The translations under genes and the position numbers were made by a program. From the NCBI RefSeq assembly GCF_029989365.1, contig NZ_JAPRAQ010000012.1, positions 124,001 through 188,000 of the forward strand: a stretch of 64,000 nt of DNA, in the 5' to 3' direction. Shown piece by piece: positions 1 to 7,959 of this stretch. The stretch is from Bradyrhizobium sp. Arg816 (GTDB lineage: Bacteria; Pseudomonadota; Alphaproteobacteria; Rhizobiales; Xanthobacteraceae). The notes under the pieces are model-generated. The model saw only the letters and a list, made by a program, of their open reading frames with translations, was not told the origin of the DNA and did not search any database. Each line of letters begins with the position of its first letter. The stretch's first letter is position 1.

Positions 1-2
1 CC

Positions 3-389
3 CTAGTTGCCGCGGCCGCCCTGGATGGCGTGGCGGATGGACTTGACCAGGGTTTCGTCGAGAAGCGGCTTCAAAATCACGTCCTTGACGCCTGCGGCTG
101 CCGCCCGGGCCGAGATATTCCCGTCGGGATAGCCGGTGATCAGGATCACGGGCGTGCCCTCGTCGGACTGGCGCAATCGGCCGGCCAGCTCGATGCCGTT
201 GATGTCGGGCATCTTGTAGTCGATCACGTAGCAGTCCGCCCCCTGCGCGCCGCTGGCATTCAGCAGGGCCGTGGCATTCCTGAAGGTCCGCACGGCAAAG
301 CCGTCGGTTTCCAGCAGGAATTGCAGGGATCCCAGCACAGCGGCATCATCGTCGACCACGTAGACGGTGGGCTTTGCGGATGACGTCAT
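3..389 (-). CDS. Receiver-only response regulator (FixJ-type receiver)
   Basis: Single CheY-like receiver of 128 aa with no output domain. The acidic cluster is DDD at residues 13-15, the phospho-acceptor is D57 in the YVIDYKMPD context, and the conserved Thr (ILITGYP) and Lys (VILKPL) follow. The frame is open to an ATG at 425, but I chose the ATG at 389 because it aligns with the FixJ N-terminus (MT....VYVxDDD) and leaves room for a promoter driven by the FixK box at 459-472. The gene lies 94 bp downstream of fixJ on the same strand, in the place where B. japonicum has a lone receiver between fixJ and fixK2. It may act as a phosphate sink or protein adaptor for FixL or another kinase; its target is not visible here. 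Confidence 0.9.
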   Translation of the reverse strand: MTSSAKPTVYVVDDDAAVLGSLQFLLETDGFAVRTFRNATALLNASGAQGADCYVIDYKMPDINGIELAGRLRQSDEGTPVILITGYPDGNISARAAAAGVKDVILKPLLDETLVKSIRHAIQGGRGN

Positions 390-458
390 TGGAAGCCGCT
401 GATGGTGCGAGCCGATCTCGATCATCCCATCTGGCTAGCACGGCCCGGCAGAATGATT

Positions 459-472
459 TTGACCTGCCTCAA
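459..472 (-). promoter_or_regulatory. FixK-type box upstream of the receiver-only regulator
   Basis: TTGA-CCTGCC-TCAA is a perfect FNR/FixK2-like dyad (TTGA-N6-TCAA). Its centre (465.5) lies 76 bp upstream of the ATG at 389. A class II promoter centred at -41.5 would start near 424, which favours the internal ATG over the one at 425. An 11-base direct repeat (TGCCTCAATCC at 465-475 and 480-490) duplicates one half of the box and runs into the fixJ stop codon. Assignment to FixK2 is inferred from the motif and the locus. Confidence 0.65.
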
Positions 473-483
473 TCCGATTTGCC

Positions 484-1101
484 TCAATCCTTCAGCATCC
501 CGGCGCGCATCGCCAGCCGGACCAGCTCCGAGAGGCTGTTGGCCTGCATCTTGGTCATGACGTTGGCCCGGTAGACCTCGATGGTGCGGGGGCTGATGTC
601 GTATTCACGGGCGATCAGCTTGTTGGAGAGGCCCGCGATCAGCCCTTCCATCACCTGGCGCTCGCGCGGGCTGAGGGAGGCGACGCGGGCGGCGATGTCC
701 TGCGAGATCGCCTCGTTCTTCGCCGCCGGCTCGGCCTGGCGGATCGCCGTCTCGATCATGGTGGTGAGGCGGTCGTCCTCGAATGGTTTCTCGAGAAAGT
801 CGACCGCCCCCAACTTCATCGCCTCGACCGCGAGCGGCACGTCGCCATGACCGGTCATGATCAGGATCGGGAACGGGCTCTGCTGCGCCTTCATCCGCTT
901 CAACAGCTCGATCCCGTCGATTCCAGGCATGCGCACGTCCGAGACGACGCAGCCGAAGGCGAGGCCGGGCAGGACATCGAGGAAGGCTTGCGCATCGTCA
1001 AACAGGGTGACGCCGAAGCCGGAGGAATCCAGCAGGAAGTTCAGCGAGTCCCGCATCGCCTCGTCGTCATCGATGACGTAGACATGTCCCTTGGTCGTCA
1101 T
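484..1101 (-). CDS. fixJ: Two-component response regulator FixJ
   Basis: FixJ, 205 aa, is the response regulator of the oxygen-sensing FixLJ pair; when phosphorylated in low oxygen it activates fixK2. The receiver has acidic residues D11-D13, phospho-acceptor D55 (SDVRMPG), T83 and K105 (DFLEKPF). A LuxR/FixJ helix-turn-helix occupies roughly residues 140-205 (LSPRERQVMEGLIAGLSNK, then SPRTIEVYRANVMTKM). The start lies 3 bases after the fixL stop, so the two are co-transcribed from fixL. Length and sequence match Bradyrhizobium FixJ. Confidence 0.97.
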   Translation of the reverse strand: MTTKGHVYVIDDDEAMRDSLNFLLDSSGFGVTLFDDAQAFLDVLPGLAFGCVVSDVRMPGIDGIELLKRMKAQQSPFPILIMTGHGDVPLAVEAMKLGAVDFLEKPFEDDRLTTMIETAIRQAEPAAKNEAISQDIAARVASLSPRERQVMEGLIAGLSNKLIAREYDISPRTIEVYRANVMTKMQANSLSELVRLAMRAGMLKD

Positions 1102-1104
1102 GGA

Positions 1105-2622
1105 TCAATTCTCATCGGCTGCCGGGAGAGTGAAGCGGAATGTCGCGCCGCCTGATGGGTTGCTCTCGGCCCACATGCGTCCGCCGTGAGCCTCGATGAT
1201 CGAGCGGCTGATGGAGAGTCCCACGCCCATGCCGGTTTCCTTGGTGGTGAAGAAAGTCTGGAACAGGTTGGGAATGACGTCGCCCTGGAAGCCGGAGCCA
1301 GTGTCGGACACCTCGACCTCGATCATGTCGTCACCGACGCGGGTGTTGGCGACTACGAGCTCGCGCTGAGGCGATTGCGCCATCGCTTCCAGCGCGTTGC
1401 GGAACAGATTGACCAGCACCTGCTGGATCTGTACGCGGTCGGCGAGCACGAGATCGGCGTCGGGATTGAGGCTGAAGCGGAGCTGCACGTTCTGCTCGCG
1501 CGCGCCGGCAAGTCCGAGCGCGCCGGCTTCCTCGATCAGCTTGGACAGGCTCTCGACCCGCTTCTCGGACTCGCCGCGGGAGACGAAGTCGCGCAGGCGG
1601 CGGATGATCTGGCCGGCGCGCAAGGCCTGCTCCGCGGCGCGATCCATCGCACTTTCGATCTTTGGCGTGTTGGGATCGGTGCTGCCGGCCAGCAGCCGCC
1701 GCGACCCCTTCATGTAATTGCTGATCGCCGCCAGCGGCTGGTTGATCTCGTGGGCAAGCGCCGAGGCCATCTCGCCCATCGCGGTCAGCCGCGACACGTG
1801 GACGAGCTCGGACTGCAATTCCTGGAGCCGCGCCTGGGTCTGCTGGTGCTCGGTGAGGTCGCGGACGAAGCCGGTGAAATAGGGCTCGCCGCCGGACTGC
1901 ATCTCGCCGATCGAGAGGTGCATCGGAAAGGTCGTGCCGTCGCGGCGCTTGCCGGTCACGATGCGGCCGATGCCGATGATGTGCGGGTCGTTGGTGCTGC
2001 GATAGCGCGCGATGTAGCTGTCGTGGCGGGTGCGGTCGGGCTCCGGCATCAGGATGCTGACGTTCTGGCCGATCGCCTCCTGCTCGGACCAGCCGAACAG
2101 GCGCTCGGCGGCGGTGCTGAACAGTTGCATGATGCCGCGGCCGTCGATGACGATCATGGCGTCGGGAATGGTGTGAAGGATCGAGCGGAGGTGGGTCTCG
2201 CGCGTGCGCAGGGCTTCCTCGACCTGCTTCTCCTCGTCGATGTCGAGGAAGATGCCGCTGAGATGGCGGGCGCAGCCGGAATCGTCCCGGATCAAGCCGG
2301 CGCGGGCCCTGATCCATTTGCCGCGGCCGGAATTGGCGGAAATCCTGAAGGAGACGTCGAAGCCGCCGCCATGCTCGGAGACCTGCTTGATCGCGTTCTC
2401 GACGCGCGCGCGGTCGCCGGGCTCGAGGCGCGACAGGAAGAGGTCGTAGCTCGCCGGCTGGCCCCGCTCGATGCCGAGCAGCATCCTCGCGGTTTCCGAC
2501 CACTCCAGTTCGCGCGTGGTGAGGTCGAGATCCCAGGTGCCGACGCCGAATCCCTCGATCCGGACCCGGAAATGCTCGCCGCGACTGTCGTCTGGCGGAT
2601 GCGTTACGCGGGTCGGCGACAA
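1105..2622 (-). CDS. fixL: Oxygen-sensing haem PAS histidine kinase FixL
   Basis: Cytoplasmic haem sensor kinase. It has an N-terminal PAS (about 15-135), a haem PAS (about 140-255) with the proximal His in RHDSYIARYR (H200 in B. japonicum numbering) and the distal-side GIGRIVTGKRRDG loop, a HisKA domain with phospho-accepting His in ALAHEINQPL (about 291), and an ATPase with N box NLFRNALEAM, DTGSGF and GMGVGLS. The frame opens at an ATG at 2739 (544 aa). I prefer the TTG at 2622, preceded by GGGAG 8 bases upstream, because it gives exactly 505 aa, the length of the B. japonicum protein, and starts at the same point (xPTRVTHPP). No transmembrane helices are seen, as in Bradyrhizobium FixL and unlike Sinorhizobium FixL. 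Confidence 0.96.
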   Translation of the reverse strand: MSPTRVTHPPDDSRGEHFRVRIEGFGVGTWDLDLTTRELEWSETARMLLGIERGQPASYDLFLSRLEPGDRARVENAIKQVSEHGGGFDVSFRISANSGRGKWIRARAGLIRDDSGCARHLSGIFLDIDEEKQVEEALRTRETHLRSILHTIPDAMIVIDGRGIMQLFSTAAERLFGWSEQEAIGQNVSILMPEPDRTRHDSYIARYRSTNDPHIIGIGRIVTGKRRDGTTFPMHLSIGEMQSGGEPYFTGFVRDLTEHQQTQARLQELQSELVHVSRLTAMGEMASALAHEINQPLAAISNYMKGSRRLLAGSTDPNTPKIESAMDRAAEQALRAGQIIRRLRDFVSRGESEKRVESLSKLIEEAGALGLAGAREQNVQLRFSLNPDADLVLADRVQIQQVLVNLFRNALEAMAQSPQRELVVANTRVGDDMIEVEVSDTGSGFQGDVIPNLFQTFFTTKETGMGVGLSISRSIIEAHGGRMWAESNPSGGATFRFTLPAADEN

Positions 2623-2755
2623 TCGATGACTCCCATCTTCGCGCGGCGGGCGTAGTGCCGCGAACATGACCGCAATTTCGCCCATGGACCGGCCCGAGGC
2701 AAGTTCGGATGTCTGATTCCATTGGCGGATTTCGCTCAAGGCCGCATCCGGCGAT

Positions 2756-2769
2756 TTGATCTACCTCAT
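2756..2769 (+). promoter_or_regulatory. Degenerate FixK-type box upstream of usp
   Basis: TTGA-TCTACC-TCAT matches TTGA-N6-TCAA with a single mismatch in the last base. Its centre is 68.5 bp before the usp ATG, close to the 65.5 bp seen for the fixN and fixG boxes. The motif fit is imperfect, so this is a candidate supported mainly by geometry and genomic context. Confidence 0.4.
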
Positions 2770-2830
2770 CCTGCCTCGTCACGGCGAGGCTAGATTTCGC
2801 GTCAGTTCATTGCCTGCGCGGAGAATCCCA

Positions 2831-3664
2831 ATGACTTACGCGACCGTGATGGTCAGTCTGGCGCTCGATCAGTCCAACGAGGCGCGCCTTCAGGTCGCGG
2901 GTGAGCTCGCCGAGCGATTCGAGGCGGCCATTATCGGGGTTGCCGCAGGGCAATTCGCGCCGCCGCTCTATTTCACCGACGGCGCTGAAGCCCAGAGCCT
3001 GATCGATCAGGAGGAAGCCTCCATCAGGAAGCGCCTTGCTGATCTGGAGGCGCAGTTCCGCGCCGCCACCAAAGCGCGCGGCGGCCGCGTGGAGTGGCGC
3101 GGCGCCATGGATTTTCCGACCCGTTTTGTGCTGGCGCAGGCACGATGTGCCGATATCATCGTCAGCGGCGGCCACAGCCCGGCCTTCTCCGATGCGTTCG
3201 CGCTCGCGAGCCCCAAGGACCTGGTGATGCAGGCCGGCCGCCCGCTTCTCGTCGTTCCCGACAAGGTCAACTGGCTCGATCTGCGCAGCGTGCTGGTGGC
3301 CTGGAAGGACACGCCGGAGGCGCGGCGCGCGGTAGCGGATGCGCTGCCGATGCTGCGCAAGGCGAGGGACGTCACCATCGTCGAAATCCCGGAGCGCGAT
3401 GACGACCGTTCGGCGGTGATGGCCGGCGTCACCGACGTTGCCGCCTGGCTCGCCCGTCACGGCGTCACCGCGAGCGCACGCGTCTCGGAGGTCGTGCGGA
3501 ACGCAACCGCTGCCGCGCAGTTGGAGCAGGTCGCTGGCGACCTCGGCGCCGGCCTGATCGTGGCGGGCGCCTATGGGCATTCGCGCTTTCGCGAGCTGAT
3601 CCTCGGCGGCGTCACCGAATATCTGGTCACGCAATCCGCCCGCAGCGTGCTGCTGTCGCACTGA
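2831..3664 (+). CDS. Universal stress protein (UspA family)
   Basis: 278 aa from the ATG at 2831, which has a GGAG 7-8 bases upstream; the frame is open to about 2756 without a better start. Two tandem Usp folds are suggested: an N-terminal half starting MTYATVMVSLALDQ and a C-terminal half with the family's nucleotide-binding type motif, GLIVAGAYGHSRFREL, followed by GGVTEYLV and SVLLSH. Usp proteins bind ATP or other ligands and are tied to stress and anaerobic survival. It is followed 37 bp later by a CBS-domain gene on the same strand, and both sit between fixL and fixN as in B. japonicum, so oxygen control through FixK2 is plausible. Confidence 0.9.
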   Translation: MTYATVMVSLALDQSNEARLQVAGELAERFEAAIIGVAAGQFAPPLYFTDGAEAQSLIDQEEASIRKRLADLEAQFRAATKARGGRVEWRGAMDFPTRFVLAQARCADIIVSGGHSPAFSDAFALASPKDLVMQAGRPLLVVPDKVNWLDLRSVLVAWKDTPEARRAVADALPMLRKARDVTIVEIPERDDDRSAVMAGVTDVAAWLARHGVTASARVSEVVRNATAAAQLEQVAGDLGAGLIVAGAYGHSRFRELILGGVTEYLVTQSARSVLLSH

Positions 3665-3701
3665 CGGCGGGCGGGCCAAAACGAAAATCGGAGGACGCGC
3701 T

Positions 3702-4127
3702 GTGTATAAATTTCTTGAAGAGATCGTCGACAGCTACATGACGCGCAACGTCACGACGGTGCGGCGCGACCACGACCTGCTCGCGCTCAGCGAGATGTTC
3801 GAGCGTGATGATTTCAACTCCTATCCGGTCGAGGACGACGGGCAGGTGGTCGGCATCGTCACCAAGTTCGACATCCTGAAATGCTTCGCGTTCTCGCCGA
3901 ACCAGATGCTGCCGCGCTATCACGACCTGATGAGCCGCAGGATCGGCGACGTCATGACGCCCGAGTTCATCTATGTCAGCCCCGACACGCGGCTGACGCG
4001 CGTGCTCCAGGTCATGGTCGAGCACCGCATCAGGAGCATCATCGTGCTCGACGGCGCCGAGAAGCTGGTCGGAATCATCGCCCGCGAGGACGTCATCAAG
4101 GCGCTCAAGGCGACGGCAAGGGAGTGA
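3702..4127 (+). CDS. CBS-domain pair protein
   Basis: 141 aa, GTG start at 3702 after a CGGAGGA ribosome binding site. Two CBS motifs fill the protein: residues about 10-65 (VDSYMTRNVTTV, then NSYPVEDDGQVVGIVTKFDIL) and about 80-138 (IGDVMTPEFIYVSPDT, then IRSIIVLDGAEKLVGIIAREDVIKAL). Such stand-alone CBS pairs usually bind adenosyl nucleotides and act as energy or redox sensors. Together with the Usp protein upstream it forms a probable two-gene unit in the fix cluster. The specific role is unknown. Confidence 0.9.
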   Translation: MYKFLEEIVDSYMTRNVTTVRRDHDLLALSEMFERDDFNSYPVEDDGQVVGIVTKFDILKCFAFSPNQMLPRYHDLMSRRIGDVMTPEFIYVSPDTRLTRVLQVMVEHRIRSIIVLDGAEKLVGIIAREDVIKALKATARE

Positions 4128-4137
4128 CTCCTTTCTT

Positions 4138-4228
4138 GTAGGGTGGGCAAAGCGAAGCGTGCCCACCATTCAGTCGCGGTGTTGAATAGAGCGTGGGCAC
4201 GGCGCAAGTGCGCCTTTGCCCGCCCTAC
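4138..4228. repeat. Long palindromic intergenic repeat (GTAGGGTGGGCA type)
   Basis: The left end GTAGGGTGGGCAAAGCG (4138-4154) is mirrored by CGCCTTTGCCCGCCCTAC (4211-4228), with inner arms CGTGCCCAC and GTGGGCACG. About 90 bases would fold into one long stem. This is the pattern of the dispersed intergenic palindromes of rhizobial genomes. It also could slow transcription leaving the CBS gene. Confidence 0.65.
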
Positions 4229-4288
4229 GATTCTGAACTCGGAGAGGCATACCCCTCACCCTAGTGAGTCTGCCGCACTGTCCGCGCT

Positions 4289-4313
4289 GCCCTCTCCCGC
4301 AAGGGGAGAGGGC
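4289..4313 (+). terminator. GC-rich hairpin before fixN, possible terminator
   Basis: GCCCTCTCCC, loop of about 4-5 bases, then GGGAGAGGGC: a 10-bp perfect stem followed by ACTTTAAC, so only a short T stretch. It may end transcription of the usp-CBS unit; it also resembles a dispersed repeat found between genes in this genus. Confidence 0.4.
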
Positions 4314-4391
4314 ACTTTAACTGGCGGCTCCGCAGAAATACGGCCCCTCCCGGAAAATGGCCGCCCGATAGTTAGAACTCAAACGCACACC

Positions 4392-4405
4392 TTGATTTCA
4401 ATCAA
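4392..4405 (+). promoter_or_regulatory. FixK box of fixNOQP
   Basis: TTGA-TTTCAA-TCAA is a perfect FixK2-type dyad. Its centre (4398.5) is 65.5 bp upstream of the fixN ATG at 4464; a class II promoter would start near 4440. FixK2 control of fixNOQP is well established in B. japonicum. Confidence 0.9.
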
Positions 4406-4463
4406 TTCCCCGCGAGGGTGAATGTGGTTTCTGGCGGCGTGTTCTTTCGAGAGAGAATCCGCG

Positions 4464-6113
4464 ATGCCCCAGCCCTCCATCTCCAAATCGATGACAGCAG
4501 GTGAAAGCGGCCTGGCTGTCGTGTTCGCGGTCACCGCCTTCCTCTGCGTGATCGCCGCGGCCAAGGCGCTCGACGCGCCGTTCGCTTTCCACGCCGCGCT
4601 CAGCGCGGCGGCGAGCGTGGCTGTGGTCTTTGGCATCGTCAACCGCTACTTCGACCGCCCGGCGGAGTTGCCGCCCGCGGAGATCAACGGCCGCCCCAAC
4701 TACAACATGGGCCCGGTCAAGTTCACCGCGGTCATGGCGATGTTCTGGGGCATTGCCGGCTTCCTCGTCGGCCTCATCATCGCCTCGCAGCTGGCGTGGC
4801 CCGCGCTGAACTTCGATCTGCCCTGGACCAGCTTCGGCCGGCTGCGTCCGCTGCACACCTCCGCGGTGATCTTCGCCTTCGGCGGCAACGTGCTGATCGG
4901 CACGTCGCTCTATGTCGTGCAGAAGTCCTGCCGCGTGCGCCTTGCGGGCGATCTCGCGCCCTGGTTCGTCGTGATCGGCTACAACTTCTTCATCCTGATC
5001 GCCGGCACCGGCTATCTGCTCGGTGTCACCCAGTCGAAGGAATATGCCGAGCCGGAATGGTATGCCGACCTCTGGCTCACCATCGTCTGGGTCGCCTATC
5101 TGCTGGTGTTCCTTGCCACGATCATCAAGCGCAAGGAGCCGCACATCTTCGTCGCGAACTGGTTCTATCTCGCCTTCATCGTGACGATCGCGGTCCTGCA
5201 TCTCGGCAACAATCCCGCGCTGCCGGTCTCGGTGTTCGGCTCAAAATCCTACGTCGCCTGGGGTGGCATCCAGGACGCCATGTTCCAGTGGTGGTACGGC
5301 CACAACGCGGTCGGCTTCTTCCTGACCGCCGGCTTCCTCGCCATCATGTACTACTTCATCCCGAAGCGCGCGGAGCGGCCGATCTATTCCTACCGGCTGT
5401 CGATCATCCACTTCTGGGCGCTGATCTTCCTCTACATCTGGGCCGGCCCGCACCATCTGCACTACACGGCGCTGCCCGACTGGACGCAGACGCTCGGCAT
5501 GACCTTCTCGATCATGCTGTGGATGCCCTCCTGGGGCGGCATGATCAACGGCCTGATGACGCTGTCCGGCGCCTGGGACAAGCTCCGCACCGATCCCGTG
5601 CTGCGCATGCTCGTGGTCTCCGTCGCCTTCTACGGCATGTCGACCTTCGAAGGCCCGATGATGTCGATCAAGGTGGTGAACTCGCTCAGCCACTACACCG
5701 ACTGGACCATCGGCCACGTGCATTCCGGCGCGCTCGGCTGGGTCGGCTTCGTCTCCTTCGGCGCGCTCTACTGCATGGTGCCGTGGGTGTGGAATCGCAA
5801 GGGCCTCTACAGCCTGAAGCTCGTCAACTGGCACTTCTGGATCGCGACGCTGGGGATCGTTCTCTACATCTCGGCGATGTGGGTGTCCGGCATCCTGCAG
5901 GGCCTGATGTGGCGCGCCTACACCTCGCTCGGCTTCCTCGAATATTCCTTCATCGAGAGCGTCGAGGCGATGCATCCGTTCTACATCATCCGCGCCGCCG
6001 GCGGTGGGCTGTTCCTGATCGGCGCGCTGATCATGGCCTACAATCTCTGGATGACCGTTCGCGTCGGCGAACAGGAAGTCCAGATGCCCGTCGCGCTTCA
6101 GCCGGCGGAATGA
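4464..6113 (+). CDS. fixN: cbb3-type cytochrome c oxidase subunit I FixN
   Basis: Catalytic haem b / haem b3-CuB subunit of the high-affinity oxidase that supports respiration in microaerobic cells and bacteroids. 549 aa from the ATG at 4464, the length of B. japonicum FixN; an in-frame ATG at 4422 would lie close to the predicted transcript start and is less likely. About twelve to fourteen membrane helices are evident. Conserved His-containing segments include RLRPLHTSAVIFAFGGN, WWYGHNAVGFFLTAG, WAGPHHLHYTALPDW (CuB ligands) and WTIGHVHSGALGW. First gene of fixNOQP; fixO begins 10 bases after the stop. Confidence 0.97.
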   Translation: MPQPSISKSMTAGESGLAVVFAVTAFLCVIAAAKALDAPFAFHAALSAAASVAVVFGIVNRYFDRPAELPPAEINGRPNYNMGPVKFTAVMAMFWGIAGFLVGLIIASQLAWPALNFDLPWTSFGRLRPLHTSAVIFAFGGNVLIGTSLYVVQKSCRVRLAGDLAPWFVVIGYNFFILIAGTGYLLGVTQSKEYAEPEWYADLWLTIVWVAYLLVFLATIIKRKEPHIFVANWFYLAFIVTIAVLHLGNNPALPVSVFGSKSYVAWGGIQDAMFQWWYGHNAVGFFLTAGFLAIMYYFIPKRAERPIYSYRLSIIHFWALIFLYIWAGPHHLHYTALPDWTQTLGMTFSIMLWMPSWGGMINGLMTLSGAWDKLRTDPVLRMLVVSVAFYGMSTFEGPMMSIKVVNSLSHYTDWTIGHVHSGALGWVGFVSFGALYCMVPWVWNRKGLYSLKLVNWHFWIATLGIVLYISAMWVSGILQGLMWRAYTSLGFLEYSFIESVEAMHPFYIIRAAGGGLFLIGALIMAYNLWMTVRVGEQEVQMPVALQPAE

Positions 6114-6123
6114 GGAGCCTTCC

Positions 6124-6858
6124 ATGTCGTTCTGGACACGCCACCAAATCTTCGAAAAGAACTCGATCGTCCTGATCGTCGGCATTCTGCTGGTGATCGC
6201 GATCGGTGGTCTCGTCGAGATCACGCCGCTGTTCTACCTCAAGAGCACGATCGAGGCGGTCGACGGCGTCAGGCCCTACACGCCGCTGGAGCTCGCGGGC
6301 CGCAACGTCTATGTCCGCGAAGGCTGCTATCTCTGCCATTCGCAGATGATCCGCCCCTTGCGCGACGAGGTCGAGCGCTACGGCCACTTCTCGCTCGCCG
6401 CCGAGAGCATGTACGACCACCCGTTCCAGTGGGGCTCGAAGCGCACCGGTCCCGATCTCGCCCGCGTCGGCGCCAAATATTCCGACGACTGGCACGTCAC
6501 CCATCTGACCAACCCGCGCGCGATCGTGCCGCAGTCGGTGATGCCGGGCTATCCGTTCCTGAGCCAGACCGAGGTCGATCCCGATACGATCGCCGACCAC
6601 ATGAAGACGCTCAAGGCCGTCGGCACGCCCTACACCGACGACCAGATCGCCAACGCGGGCGCCGATCTGAAAGCCCAGGCCGATCCGGACAATGCCGGAA
6701 GCGATGCCTTCACCAAGCGTTACGCCAAGGCCGTCGTGCGCAATTTCGACGGCAAGGCCGGCACGCCGACCGAGATGGATGCGCTGATCGCGTATCTGCA
6801 GATGCTGGGCACGCTGGTCGACTTCAAGCTCTACAACGAGAAAGCCAATCTTCGCTGA
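6124..6858 (+). CDS. fixO: cbb3-type cytochrome c oxidase subunit II FixO (mono-haem cytochrome c)
   Basis: 244 aa membrane-anchored cytochrome c of the cbb3 oxidase. One N-terminal helix at about residues 15-38 (SIVLIVGILLVIAIGGLVEI), then a periplasmic domain with a single haem motif CYLCH at 68-72 and a distal Met ligand candidate in VMPGYPFL. It passes electrons from FixP towards FixN. It follows fixN with a 10-base gap and a GAGG site just upstream. Confidence 0.97.
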   Translation: MSFWTRHQIFEKNSIVLIVGILLVIAIGGLVEITPLFYLKSTIEAVDGVRPYTPLELAGRNVYVREGCYLCHSQMIRPLRDEVERYGHFSLAAESMYDHPFQWGSKRTGPDLARVGAKYSDDWHVTHLTNPRAIVPQSVMPGYPFLSQTEVDPDTIADHMKTLKAVGTPYTDDQIANAGADLKAQADPDNAGSDAFTKRYAKAVVRNFDGKAGTPTEMDALIAYLQMLGTLVDFKLYNEKANLR

Positions 6859-6871
6859 GAAGGCATCAACG

Positions 6872-7036
6872 ATGAAAGCCATCCTGACACTCGACAATCT
6901 CGCGTCTGGTCTCGTGACCACGATCTGGACGCCGGTCTTCGTCGCGATCTTTCTCGCGATCATCGCCTACGCATTATGGCCCCGCAACAAGGCCGCTTTC
7001 GACGAAGCGGCACGCCTGCCGTTGCGGGAGGAGTAA
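6872..7036 (+). CDS. fixQ: cbb3-type cytochrome oxidase subunit FixQ
   Basis: A 54-aa reading frame between fixO and fixP (ATG at 6872, TAA at 7034-7036). It has one membrane helix at about residues 13-35 (VTTIWTPVFVAIFLAIIAYA), then a short polar tail with WPRNKAAFDEAA and an acidic end LREE. This is the standard size and layout of FixQ/CcoQ, which stabilises the oxidase and its interaction with FixP. It starts 13 bases after fixO and ends 6 bases before fixP. Confidence 0.95.
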   Translation: MKAILTLDNLASGLVTTIWTPVFVAIFLAIIAYALWPRNKAAFDEAARLPLREE

Positions 7037-7042
7037 GAGATC

Positions 7043-7918
7043 ATGACCGATCATCATGGCGACATCGATTCCGTCACCGGCAAGTCCACGACCGGACATG
7101 AGTGGGACGGCATCAAGGAGCTCAACACGCCGCTGCCGCGCTGGTGGGTGATCTCATTCTACCTCACCATCGTCTGGGCGATCGGCTACTGGATCGTCTA
7201 TCCGGCCTGGCCGCTGATCTCCAGCAATACCACCGGCCTGTTCGGCTATTCATCGCGCGCCGACGTCGCGGTCGAGCTCGCCAACCTCGAGAAGATCCGG
7301 GGTGACAAGATGGCGGCGTTGGGCGCGGCTTCGCTCGCCGACATCGAGAAGGACCCGGCCTTGCTGGCGCTGGCGCGGGCCAAGGGCAAGACCGTGTTCG
7401 GCGACAATTGCGCGCCGTGCCACGGCTCGGGCGGCGCCGGCGCCAAGGGCTTTCCGAACCTGAACGACGACGACTGGCTGTGGGGCGGCACGCTCGACCA
7501 GATCATGCAGACCATCCGGTTCGGCGCGCGCTCCGGCCATGCCAAGGCGCATGAAGGGCAGATGCTCGCCTTCGGCAAGGACGGCGTGCTGAAGGGCGAC
7601 GAGATCGTCACGGTCGCCAATTACGTGCGGTCGCTGTCGGGCCTCTCGACCCGCAACGGCTTTGATGCCGCCAAGGGCGAGAAGATTTTTGCGGAGAATT
7701 GCGTCGCCTGCCACGGGGACGGCGGCAAGGGCAACCCGGAGATGGGCGCCCCGAACCTGACCGACAAGATCTGGCTCTACGGCTCGGACGAAGCGAGCCT
7801 GATCGACACCATCAGCCAGGGCCGCGCCGGCGTGATGCCGGCCTGGGAAGGACGGCTCGACCCCGCCACCATCAAGGCGATGGCGGTCTACGTCCACTCG
7901 CTGGGCGGCGGAAAATAG
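7043..7918 (+). CDS. fixP: cbb3-type cytochrome c oxidase subunit III FixP (di-haem cytochrome c)
   Basis: 291 aa. An N-terminal membrane helix at about residues 33-55 (WWVISFYLTIVWAIGYWIVY) anchors two tandem cytochrome c domains with haem motifs CAPCH (C123) and CVACH (C220), each followed by a Met-ligand region. FixP is the electron entry subunit of the cbb3 oxidase. Last gene of fixNOQP; 113 bases separate it from fixG, which has its own FixK box. Confidence 0.97.
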   Translation: MTDHHGDIDSVTGKSTTGHEWDGIKELNTPLPRWWVISFYLTIVWAIGYWIVYPAWPLISSNTTGLFGYSSRADVAVELANLEKIRGDKMAALGAASLADIEKDPALLALARAKGKTVFGDNCAPCHGSGGAGAKGFPNLNDDDWLWGGTLDQIMQTIRFGARSGHAKAHEGQMLAFGKDGVLKGDEIVTVANYVRSLSGLSTRNGFDAAKGEKIFAENCVACHGDGGKGNPEMGAPNLTDKIWLYGSDEASLIDTISQGRAGVMPAWEGRLDPATIKAMAVYVHSLGGGK

Positions 7919-7934
7919 CCTGCTCGCGACATGT

Positions 7935-7957
7935 GGGGGCGAACATAAAGTGCCCCC
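7935..7957 (+). terminator. Short GC hairpin after fixP
   Basis: GGGGGC, 11-base loop, GCCCCC, 17 bases after the fixP stop. No T-run follows, so intrinsic termination is uncertain; the stem could protect the fixNOQP transcript end or cause a pause. Confidence 0.3.
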
Positions 7958-7959
7958 GC

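Larger units (their letters stand above)
4128..4463. other. Intergenic region between the CBS gene and fixN
   Basis: A 336-base stretch without a convincing gene. It holds a long imperfect palindrome (4138-4228), a GC-rich hairpin (4289-4313) and the FixK box of fixN (4392-4405). The proximal part of the fixN leader ends in GAGAGA, about 8 bases before the ATG at 4464. Confidence 0.8.

Noticed and set aside
1186..2655. Long plus-strand open frame opposite fixL (about 489 codons)
   Set aside because: It is a mirror of the GC-rich codon bias of fixL. It has no recognisable motif, and fixL on the minus strand has full domain evidence. Similar antisense frames elsewhere (for example 7888-9726 minus, 54981-57026 minus) were dropped for the same reason.
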